NCBI GenBank assembly: GCA_035542155.1 | Contig: DATKLX010000247.1 | Coordinates: forward strand, 1 to 23,419 | DNA length: 23,419 nt | Direction: 5' to 3' | From: DATKLX01 sp035542155 | GTDB taxonomy: Bacteria > Chloroflexota > Anaerolineae > Anaerolineales > Anaerolineaceae | Shown here: positions 8,002 to 13,853 of the stretch, in pieces | Position numbering within the stretch: the first letter of the stretch is position 1 | How the letters are laid out: each line of letters starts with the position of its first letter | Program-made: the position numbers and the translations under genes | Notes under the pieces: generated by a model | Told to the model about the DNA's origin: nothing | What the model saw: the letters and a program-made list of their open reading frames with translations, nothing else | Databases searched by the model: none

Positions 8002-9390
8002 ATGGCTGAATTCCAGGCCGACCCACGATTCCCCAGCGAAACCCAGCGCATGGCAGAGCGACAAACCGAGATCGAGCAGTGTTTACGCCAGTTGAAGTCG
8101 AAAATTCCGCGCGAGCGCAGCCAGGCGGCGAAGCGCTTGGGCGATCTGCGCGCGGAGCCGGCGGTGCTGCTGGAGGCGCTGCGCGATCCTAACCCGTACG
8201 TCCGTTCGGCGGCAGCGTTCGCGGTGGGGTACGCCGCCGAGCCCGAGGATGCGATCCGGGGAGAAGTGGTCGAACAGCTTCTGGCCGCCATCGACGACCC
8301 CAACGATCACGTCTGTGCTGCGGCGGTCCACTCGCTGGGGGTGCTTCGCACGGAATGCGCCCGCGAGCAGATCCTCGACTGCCTGTACGATGAGAATCCC
8401 CACGTAGTGCAGGCAGCGATCCTGGCCGCGGCGCGGATCGGTTCTAGTGAGGCTGGATTTGATGGCCAGAGAGGAGATCGGGCCGCCCCGACCGATGGAT
8501 TGGCAGAACGATTGGCCTGCTTCCTCGATTCGGGAGATTACTCCGTGGTCCTGGCAGCGACGCGGGCGATGTACCTCCTCGAATACCGCCCTGCCTCCGG
8601 ACGGCTGCTGGAAAACCTGCGCGAGATCCTGCACAACCGCGGCGAGCGCGGCATTTCTGGACAAAAAGACTTTACACTTCCCAAGGCGATCATCGAGACG
8701 CTGACAAAGCTGAAATACCACGAGGCCATCCCATTGCTGGTCGAGATCGCTCAGCGCGAGATTGGGCTGCGCAGCGCGGCGGTCGAGGCGCTGATCGACC
8801 TCAAAGTTGATGGGGCCGCACCGCTCCTCGCGCCGCTGCTCCGCGACCCCAGCGAGGGTCTGCGTCGCCATCTGGTGGAAATGATGGTCTCTGCGGATTA
8901 TCGTTCCGCCCTCCCTCTGATCCGCGGGATGATTCAGGATCCGTCCGCCCAGGTCCGCGACGCTGCCCTGGTGGCGGTAGCGGCCTGGAAGGACGCGGCA
9001 GCGGTCGAAACGGTGCGCCAGATGGCTTATAGCGATCCAAACCCATTCGTCCGCCCTCGGGCGGTCGCCGCGCTCGCGTCCCTGGCCGGTCCGGAAGCGA
9101 TTCGCGACTTGCGGGCACTGGCCGGCGATGCCAACGGTTTCGTGCGCCAGGCTGCATCCGCAGCGCTGGAGCAGTGGGGGTGCTCGCCTCCCGCGGGGGG
9201 CAAGCGCGAAGAGACCGCCAGCGCCCGGCTGCCCGAGGAAGTCGACGCGCCGGGGCTGCTGCGCCTGCTCGAAGCCTGGCAGGCCGCCCTCCCGGCGGCC
9301 GCCGGTGAGGACCCTCTCGAGGAGATCGCCGCGGTGGATGAAGCGCTAACGAGGTTGATCAGTCGCCTGAGGAAAAACAGGTCCGAATAG
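8002..9390 (+). CDS. HEAT-repeat protein
   Basis: This 462-residue protein is built almost entirely of HEAT (PBS-lyase type) repeats of about 31 residues, for example RSQAAKRLGDLRAEPAVLLEAL, DPNPYVRSAAAFAVGYAA, DPNDHVCAAAVHSLGVL, DPSEGLRRHLVEMM, DPSAQVRDAALVAVAAW and DPNPFVRPRAVAALASL. Such solenoids are protein-interaction scaffolds; no catalytic domain, signal peptide or membrane segment is visible. The final ~70 residues are a separate acidic helical tail (EEVDAPGLLRLLEAWQAAL). The start is supported by AGGAG ten bases before the ATG; another in-frame ATG lies at 8050. It follows priA by about 200 bases that hold no convincing gene. The partner and role are unknown. Confidence 0.8.
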   Translation: MAEFQADPRFPSETQRMAERQTEIEQCLRQLKSKIPRERSQAAKRLGDLRAEPAVLLEALRDPNPYVRSAAAFAVGYAAEPEDAIRGEVVEQLLAAIDDPNDHVCAAAVHSLGVLRTECAREQILDCLYDENPHVVQAAILAAARIGSSEAGFDGQRGDRAAPTDGLAERLACFLDSGDYSVVLAATRAMYLLEYRPASGRLLENLREILHNRGERGISGQKDFTLPKAIIETLTKLKYHEAIPLLVEIAQREIGLRSAAVEALIDLKVDGAAPLLAPLLRDPSEGLRRHLVEMMVSADYRSALPLIRGMIQDPSAQVRDAALVAVAAWKDAAAVETVRQMAYSDPNPFVRPRAVAALASLAGPEAIRDLRALAGDANGFVRQAASAALEQWGCSPPAGGKREETASARLPEEVDAPGLLRLLEAWQAALPAAAGEDPLEEIAAVDEALTRLISRLRKNRSE

Positions 9391-9450
9391 CCTTGACTGG
9401 ACTAGTCCTTTGATTGGCGTAGGGGCGCAATCGACCAGGCAACTTCTCTT

Positions 9451-9936
9451 CTACGCTTTATACCCAATCGTTCGTAAGAAACCTTTGCGCCAGTGAATGT
9501 CCTCCTCGACTTCCACCCCTGCCGGGCTTGATCCATCGACCACGCCGAGGATGGCGCGGCCTCTGGGCGTCGCGACGAGAATGACCTCGGCCGGGTTGGC
9601 TGTCGCGCAAAAAATCTGGCAAACTTCGGGGACCTGCTTCACTGCGTTGAGGACGTTGATTGGGTAAAACCCCTGGCCGAGGAAGATCAGGAAACTATGG
9701 CCGGCTCCCAGAGCCATGGCGTTTTTCTGGGCGAGGGCGATCATCTCCGGGTCCGTCCCAGACCAGCGAACCAGGCATTTGCCCGAAGCCTCGGAAAAAG
9801 CCACGCCGAACTTGATCCCTGGGACGGCCGTGACCAGCGTCTCGTGGATATCCTCGACGGTCTTGATGAAATGCGACTGTCCGAGGATAAAATTGATCTC
9901 CTCGGGTTTTTCGATTGTGACTTCGATTAATTCCAT
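9451..9936 (-). CDS. Adenosine-specific kinase (DUF355 family)
   Basis: This 161-residue protein matches the small adenosine-specific kinase family (Pfam Adenosine_kin, formerly DUF355), known mainly from archaea and a scattering of bacteria. Recognisable blocks are VEDIHETLVTAVPGIKFGVAF, SEASGKCLVRWSGTD, ALGAGHSFLIFL, PINVLNAVKQVPEVCQIFCATANPAEV, RGRAILGVVDGSSPAGVE and the C-terminal RKGFLRTIGYKA. It covers the whole family length. The family has no classical Walker motif, and the adenosine kinase assignment is by family only. The start is fixed by GGAGG 7 bases upstream. The gene is convergent with the HEAT-repeat gene (about 60 bases between stops), and it lies next to the Hsp70-like remnant on the same strand. 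Confidence 0.88.
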   Translation of the reverse strand: MELIEVTIEKPEEINFILGQSHFIKTVEDIHETLVTAVPGIKFGVAFSEASGKCLVRWSGTDPEMIALAQKNAMALGAGHSFLIFLGQGFYPINVLNAVKQVPEVCQIFCATANPAEVILVATPRGRAILGVVDGSSPAGVEVEEDIHWRKGFLRTIGYKA

Positions 9937-9970
9937 GGGTACCTCCGGGAGAGGTAGTGATCGGCTGTGA

Positions 9971-10062
9971 GTGGTTCGTGGTTAGTAATACTATTTGAAC
10001 CACAAGGAGCATAAAAGCAAGGTATAGAAAAATTGTAACCGATTTTTCTGACCACGAACCAC
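9971..10062. repeat. Inverted repeat with 12-base perfect arms (MITE-like remnant)
   Basis: GTGGTTCGTGGT at 9971-9982 is the exact reverse complement of 10051-10062. The match continues inward for three more bases with one mismatch. The 68 bases between the arms are AT-rich and include AACCACAAGGAGCATAAAAG, which resembles the degenerate ACCACAAAGG-type intergenic repeats found in many environmental bacteria. It sits between the adenosine-specific kinase start and the Hsp70-like remnant. Confidence 0.55.
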
Positions 10063-10069
10063 CAACCAT

Positions 10070-10378
10070 CGGCCTTATTTTCGCTGGCTTTGAACGCCAA
10101 TCCCGCGGTGACCGAGGTGAAGGTTGCGGAGAGCGGATTTTTTCGTGGCCGAAGATGCGCGCGAGCATCTGCGAAAAGAGCGGGATGTTAGACGAGTCGC
10201 CGGTCTTGATCACCGCGTCGATCTGGCCTGGCTCGAATCCTGAGTCGGCCAGCATGTCGAGCACGATCGTCTCAATGCGCTGCGCATGCATGGAACCCCT
10301 GCGCCAATCCCCGCGTGAAGCAGGCTGTACATTGGTCGTGATCCCCGGACGGGTGAGATGCACATCCGGCAGGCAAAA
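10070..10378 (-). pseudogene. Frameshifted C-terminal remnant of an Hsp70-like ATPase
   Basis: Read on the minus strand, one frame gives LPDVHLTRPGITTNV, then RIETIVLDMLADSGFEPGQ and IDAVIKTGDSSNIPLFSQM, ending LARIFGHEKIRS. This is the last part of an Hsp70/actin-fold nucleotide-binding domain, where intact proteins read DIDxVxLTGGSSxIP...FG..KI. The second glycine of TGGSS is Asp here. After IRS the homology moves to another frame (TFTSVTAGLAFKASENK, about 10074-10124), so there is a frameshift near 10118-10131. Nothing of the rest of the protein (ATPase N-terminus or substrate-binding domain) is present nearby. I conclude it is a decayed fragment, not an expressed gene. Confidence 0.6.
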
Positions 10379-10496
10379 ATACCGGAAAATTGGGTGGATT
10401 AAAACCATCGTTTTATTGTAGAATATCGAGAAGGAAATGTTCTCGTGAGCTGTATAGACAATCATCGTCGTAAAAAATCTATCCTGAAGGAGATGG

Positions 10497-10724
10497 ATGG
10501 CCAACCGCACACAAGAACAGAATGAGGCCCTGCTCTTAACCGTTTTGCGCCAGGCCGGTGAGATCGGCCTGAGCATCGAGGATGCCAGAGCAGCGATCTC
10601 GGACGGAACGGAACAGAGCAAATCCCTGACCAAGAAAATGCTGGAGCACCTGCGCACCAAAGGCTGCGTGAAAATCAAGATGAGCAAAAACGGCCTTTGC
10701 TACGTGATCGTGCCCGGCAGGTAG
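10497..10724 (+). CDS. Small winged-helix-like protein (75 aa), function unknown
   Basis: This is a 75-residue protein with a good AAGGAG four bases before its ATG. The predicted pattern is helix (NEALLLTVLRQAG), short turn, helix (SIEDARAAIS), helix rich in basic residues (QSKSLTKKMLEHLRTKG), and a two-strand wing (CVKIKMSKNGLCYVIVPG). That is the layout of a minimal winged helix-turn-helix DNA- or RNA-binding domain. I recognise no named family. It lies directly upstream of the structured leader and tgt-like gene on the same strand, with no terminator that I can see between them. A role in controlling that operon is possible but is only an inference from position. Confidence 0.6.
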   Translation: MANRTQEQNEALLLTVLRQAGEIGLSIEDARAAISDGTEQSKSLTKKMLEHLRTKGCVKIKMSKNGLCYVIVPGR

Positions 10725-10893
10725 AAACGTGGTTGGACTGCCGAAGATGCAGATACAAGTGGACACTTCGGCAGGCCAGGATGGCTGGTGGGGATTGGTC
10801 GGCCCTTCCAACCCGGTTGTCCCCACGTTTGCTTTGTTCGGATGAGGTGCCTTCAATCGATCGGGGCGATGGCCCCAGATCGGAAAATTTTCC
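10725..10893 (+). promoter_or_regulatory. Structured leader before the tgt-like gene (candidate cis-regulatory RNA)
   Basis: The 178 bases between the small gene and the tgt-like gene are unusually rich in exact inverted repeats. AAACGTGG (10725-10732) pairs with CCACGTTT (10823-10830). TGCCGAAG (10739-10746) pairs with CTTCGGCA (10766-10773). GTGGGGA (10788-10794) pairs with TCCCCAC (10820-10826), and this helix uses bases also claimed by the first pairing, so the two are mutually exclusive. A further stem, CGATCGGGGC / GCCCC-A-GATCG (10858-10882), has a GATG loop and one bulged A. The 12-base palindrome GGAAAATTTTCC (10882-10893) lies just before the ribosome binding site. It does not match any preQ1 riboswitch consensus I can recall. 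Confidence 0.5.
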
Positions 10894-10902
10894 ACGGGGA
10901 GT

Positions 10903-12018
10903 ATGATTTTCGCCAGGCAAACGTTAGACCTTAAACGCGGGCAGGTTGGGCTGCCCGCTTTCTTGCCGGACGCCACCCTGGGGGTGGTGCGCTCGGTCGA
11001 CTCCGAGGACCTGCTCGCCTGCGGAGTGCAGGCGGTCGTGATGAACACCTTCCACCTCATGCAGCGCCCCGGCTCATCGACCGTGCAGTCGCTGGGCGGT
11101 CTGAACCAGATGAGCGGCTGGCCCAGGCCGATTGTCACTGATTCGGGCGGCTTCCAGGCCTATTCACTGATCCGGGAAAACCCCAAATTTGGCACGTTGC
11201 AGGAGCGCGGCATCTTTTTCCAGCCAGAGGGCAGCAGTCGCAAATATCAGCTTACCCCCGAGAAGAGCATCCAGCTCCAGCTCGGCTACGGCTCCGACGT
11301 GGTCATCTGCCTGGACGACTGCACGCACGTCGATTCTTCGTATGAGGAGCAGAAGATCGCGGTGCGGCGCACGGTAGACTGGGCGCTGCGCTGCAAGAAA
11401 GAGTACCTGCGCATCCTCGATCAGCGCAAAGATGGCGAGAAACGGCCGCTACTCTTCGGGGTGATCCAGGGCGGGGGCGTCCCCGAGCTGCGCAAAGAGT
11501 GCGCCGAAGGGCTGCTCGAGATCGGTTTCGACGGATTTGGCTACGGCGGCTGGCCGCTGGACAGGCAGAACCGGCTGCTGGCCGAGATCATCGCCTATAC
11601 CCGCGAGCTGGTGCCCCCCGAGCTGCCCATGCACGCCCTGGGGGTGGGCCACCCCGAGAACGTGCTCGCCTGTTACGACCTGGGCTACAGCCTGTTCGAC
11701 AGCGCCATGCCCACCCGCGACGCGCGTCACGGGCGGCTGTATGTATTCAAGAACCCACCGGATGCACCCATGGGCGGGCTGATCAGAGACTGGCTGGGCT
11801 ACGTCCATGTCGAGGACGAGAAACACATCAAGAATGCCAACCCGGTCTCGCCCTACTGCGACGGGCTGTGCTGCCGGCGCTACTCGCTGGGCTACCTGCA
11901 CCACCTCTTCAAGATCAACGACGCTCTGTTCCTGCGCCTGGCCACGATCCACAACCTGCGCTTTATGGTCCATTTGACCGAACGGATGCGGAGGCGGGAT
12001 GCCGAACGCGGTGGGTGA
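10903..12018 (+). CDS. Divergent tRNA-guanine transglycosylase (TGT family)
   Basis: This 371-residue TIM-barrel protein is of the TGT family, which swaps a guanine for a 7-deazaguanine base, normally at tRNA position 34. Present are TDSGGFQAYSL (Asp for base binding), LDDCTHVD, LLFGVIQGG, MHALGVGHPENVL and FDSAMPTRDARHG, whose Asp266 matches the catalytic nucleophile. Two sites are odd. The canonical GGLAVGE recognition loop reads GGWPLDR (215-221). The CxCxxC zinc site reads CDGLCC (319-324): the second Cys is Gly321 and an extra Cys sits at 323, while His350 keeps its spacing. The base or target may therefore differ from standard bacterial TGT. GGGGAG lies only one base before the ATG. The 3' end overlaps the next gene by 20 bases. 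Confidence 0.82.
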   Translation: MIFARQTLDLKRGQVGLPAFLPDATLGVVRSVDSEDLLACGVQAVVMNTFHLMQRPGSSTVQSLGGLNQMSGWPRPIVTDSGGFQAYSLIRENPKFGTLQERGIFFQPEGSSRKYQLTPEKSIQLQLGYGSDVVICLDDCTHVDSSYEEQKIAVRRTVDWALRCKKEYLRILDQRKDGEKRPLLFGVIQGGGVPELRKECAEGLLEIGFDGFGYGGWPLDRQNRLLAEIIAYTRELVPPELPMHALGVGHPENVLACYDLGYSLFDSAMPTRDARHGRLYVFKNPPDAPMGGLIRDWLGYVHVEDEKHIKNANPVSPYCDGLCCRRYSLGYLHHLFKINDALFLRLATIHNLRFMVHLTERMRRRDAERGG

Positions 12019-12868
12019 GGGCAGCGCGCAGCTCGAGCAGGTGGTTTCAGCCGTGCGGGCCAGCCCCAAATATAGATCGGTGGATGAAGGCTTCGTGCGC
12101 CGGCTGGCGGCGATCGAGATGCAAAAACGGCGGAGCTGGAAAGAGGCGGTCAAGGCGACCAAGAATAAGCTCCACCAGGTCGGGGGCGCCTACCAGCAGG
12201 AGACGGGAGAGCGGGCGATCGCGGAATGGCTGGCGGAGCTGGAGCAGATCGAACCGGAGGATCCGGACCCAGCGGCGCTGGGTGAATTTTGCCGCCGGGT
12301 GATGGCCCGGCACGCCTCCACTTGCGAGCGGCTGCCCATCCTGGATACCTTTTACGCAACGACCCTGGGGGGAATCGCGCCGGTCGAATCGGTGCTCGAT
12401 CTGGCCTGCGGGCTCAACCCCCTGGCGATCCCCTGGATGCCGCTCGCGCCAAACGCTGCGTACTACGCCTGCGACATCTACACCGACCAGGCGGCCTTTC
12501 TGACCCGCTTTCTCGAAAAGATCCGGGTGTGGGGCGAGGTGACGACCTGCGACCTGACCCACAGCGTTCCCGCCAGGCGCGCCCAGGTCGCCCTCCTCCT
12601 CAAGACACTGCCCTGCCTGGAGCAGGTGGATCCATCGATCGGCCTGCGCCTGCTCGATGAGATTCAGGCGAACTTTCTGCTGGTCTCTTTCCCGGCCCAC
12701 AGCCTGGGCGGCCGCTCGAAAGGCATGCGAGAGAACTATGCGGCGCGGTTCAAGGAGATGCTGGGCAAGCGAGACTGGAATTATGAGCAATTTGAGTTTC
12801 CAAATGAGGTGGCGTTTCTGGTCAAGAAAAACGAGAACCGAGGACCGAGATCCGGGAACCGAATATAG
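11999..12868 (+). CDS. ArmA/Rmt-type 16S rRNA (guanine1405-N7)-methyltransferase, copy 1
   Basis: This 289-residue protein resembles ArmA, RmtA-H, Sgm and FmrO along its whole length. These enzymes methylate N7 of G1405 in 16S helix 44 in the 30S subunit, blocking 4,6-disubstituted deoxystreptamine aminoglycosides. The N-terminal rRNA-binding helices show VRASPKYRSVD and KNKLHQVGGAY. HASTCERLPILDTFY follows, and the SAM motif is VLDLACGLNPLAIPW (132-146). The core continues with LLLKTLPCLEQ, then LLVSFPAHSLGG with SKGMRENY and FPNEVAFLVKK. The SFPxxSLxGxxKGMxxxY linker, which faces the target in this family, is intact. The start has GGAGG about 6 bases upstream. The last ~10 codons run through a degenerate ACCGAGG-type repeat. 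It is chromosomal, with no mobile element nearby. Confidence 0.85.
   Translation: MPNAVGEGSAQLEQVVSAVRASPKYRSVDEGFVRRLAAIEMQKRRSWKEAVKATKNKLHQVGGAYQQETGERAIAEWLAELEQIEPEDPDPAALGEFCRRVMARHASTCERLPILDTFYATTLGGIAPVESVLDLACGLNPLAIPWMPLAPNAAYYACDIYTDQAAFLTRFLEKIRVWGEVTTCDLTHSVPARRAQVALLLKTLPCLEQVDPSIGLRLLDEIQANFLLVSFPAHSLGGRSKGMRENYAARFKEMLGKRDWNYEQFEFPNEVAFLVKKNENRGPRSGNRI
12831..12868 (+). repeat. Degenerate ACCGAGG-type tandem repeat at the 3' end of methyltransferase copy 1
   Basis: The last codons contain GAGAACCGAGGACCGAGAT followed by CCGGGAACCGA, a decayed tandem of about 7-8 base units. Related sequence (GAGAAGCGAGAACCGGACC) occurs upstream of rsmI at 17729-17747. The protein tail NENRGPRSGNRI is therefore probably acquired sequence rather than family sequence. 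Confidence 0.45.
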
Positions 12869-12940
12869 TCAATCGGTCACAGAGGGATCATGCATTAACT
12901 GTTCTTTACTGACTTTCACGATTCCACACTACATTTTGCT

Positions 12941-13018
12941 GCCTTTTACTTTTATGTTCTTCTTCGCCTTTCCCTTGTGTTCTTCGTGTCTTCGCGGTTT
13001 GGCTTTTTCCCTGCTCTC
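12941..13018 (-). repeat. ACGAAG/ACACAAGG-type intergenic repeat between the two methyltransferase copies
   Basis: On the minus strand the spacer reads AACCGCGAAGACACGAAGA, then ACACAAGGGAAAGGCGAAG, then AACATAAAAG. This is a period-8-like degenerate purine-rich repeat of the kind scattered through intergenic DNA of many environmental bacteria (established as a pattern, function unknown). It fills most of the 166-base gap between the paralogues. Confidence 0.5.
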
Positions 13019-13034
13019 CAACGAGAATTGTTGA

Positions 13035-13853
13035 ATGAAAGAAGATGTAATCGATCAAGCTATTAGAGAGATCTTGAACTCGAAAAAGTACCGTGGGATG
13101 AATTTGTGCGCGGATACGCTGCGGGACGTGCTCGAGCGGGAAGTGTCTTCTTCGGGGCGCAGCCAGAAAGAGGCGCTCAAAGCGGCGCGCCAGAAGCTGC
13201 ACAATATCGTCGCGCCCTACCTGGGCGATCCGGATTACCCTGCGGCGGAACGGGAGCTGGAGACGGCCTTTGCCAGCCGGGACGTGGAGGCGATCCGGGC
13301 GGTCTGCACGCGGATCCTCGCCGCACATGCTTCGACCCGCGAGCGGATCTCAATCCTGGATGACTTCTACACGCGCATCTTTGCCGCGACCGGCAAACCG
13401 GCGGCGATCCTCGACGCTGCCTGCGGGCTGAACCCGCTGACCTTCCCCTGGATGAGTCTTCCGCTGAATACGCGCTACCATGCCTATGATATTCACGGCC
13501 CGCGGGTGGAGTTCCTCAATCACTATTTTCACCTCCAGGGGCTGGCGGTGCTGGCCGAACAGCGTGACGTGCTGGTCCACCCGCCAGAGGAGAGGGGCGA
13601 GTTGGCCTTCCTGTTCAAAGAAGCGCACCGCTTCGAGCAGCGCCAGCGCGGCTGTAACGCGCCGCTCTGGGACGCGCTGCGCGTGCGCTACCTGCTCGTC
13701 TCGCTGCCCACCCACAGCCTGAGCGGGCGCTTCGACCTGGTTGACCGCCAGCGCCAGCTCGTCCGCGAGATCCTTGGTCAGCGGACCTGGCTGGTGGGCG
13801 AGCTGCTCTTCGAGAACGAGATCGTCTTTTGCATCGATAAAGGCCATGGCTAA
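13035..13853 (+). CDS. ArmA/Rmt-family methyltransferase, diverged copy 2
   Basis: This 272-residue paralogue of the preceding gene belongs to the FmrO/ArmA/Rmt family. It keeps the N-terminal signature (ILNSKKYRGMN, ARQKLHNIVAPYL), HASTRERISILDDFY, the SAM motif AILDAACGLNPLTFPWM (Asp127), YHAYDIHGPRVEFL and a terminal LFENEIVFCIDK. It differs where copy 1 is canonical. LLKTLPCLEQ is replaced by LFKEAHRFEQ, and the linker SLxGxxKGMxxxY is replaced by SLSGRFDLVDRQRQ. It probably still binds SAM, but it may have another target base, depend on copy 1, or be inactive. The Shine-Dalgarno sequence is weak. Its stop lies 8 bases inside the next gene, implying coupled translation with the RsmF-type enzyme. 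Confidence 0.8.
   Translation: MKEDVIDQAIREILNSKKYRGMNLCADTLRDVLEREVSSSGRSQKEALKAARQKLHNIVAPYLGDPDYPAAERELETAFASRDVEAIRAVCTRILAAHASTRERISILDDFYTRIFAATGKPAAILDAACGLNPLTFPWMSLPLNTRYHAYDIHGPRVEFLNHYFHLQGLAVLAEQRDVLVHPPEERGELAFLFKEAHRFEQRQRGCNAPLWDALRVRYLLVSLPTHSLSGRFDLVDRQRQLVREILGQRTWLVGELLFENEIVFCIDKGHG

Noticed and set aside
7800..8009. 69-codon frame starting with GTG right after priA
   Set aside because: No Shine-Dalgarno sequence, overlaps the start of the HEAT-repeat gene, and the sequence is not protein-like.
9399..9408. GGACTAGTCC palindrome between the HEAT-repeat and adenosine-specific kinase genes as a terminator
   Set aside because: The stem is only 5 bp with no loop and no U-run, which is too weak to support a terminator.
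9695..10687. 330-codon minus-strand open frame spanning the Hsp70-like remnant
   Set aside because: Only its middle part resembles a protein family. The start region is antisense to the 75-residue gene and the end is out of frame within the adenosine-specific kinase gene, so it is not one real gene.
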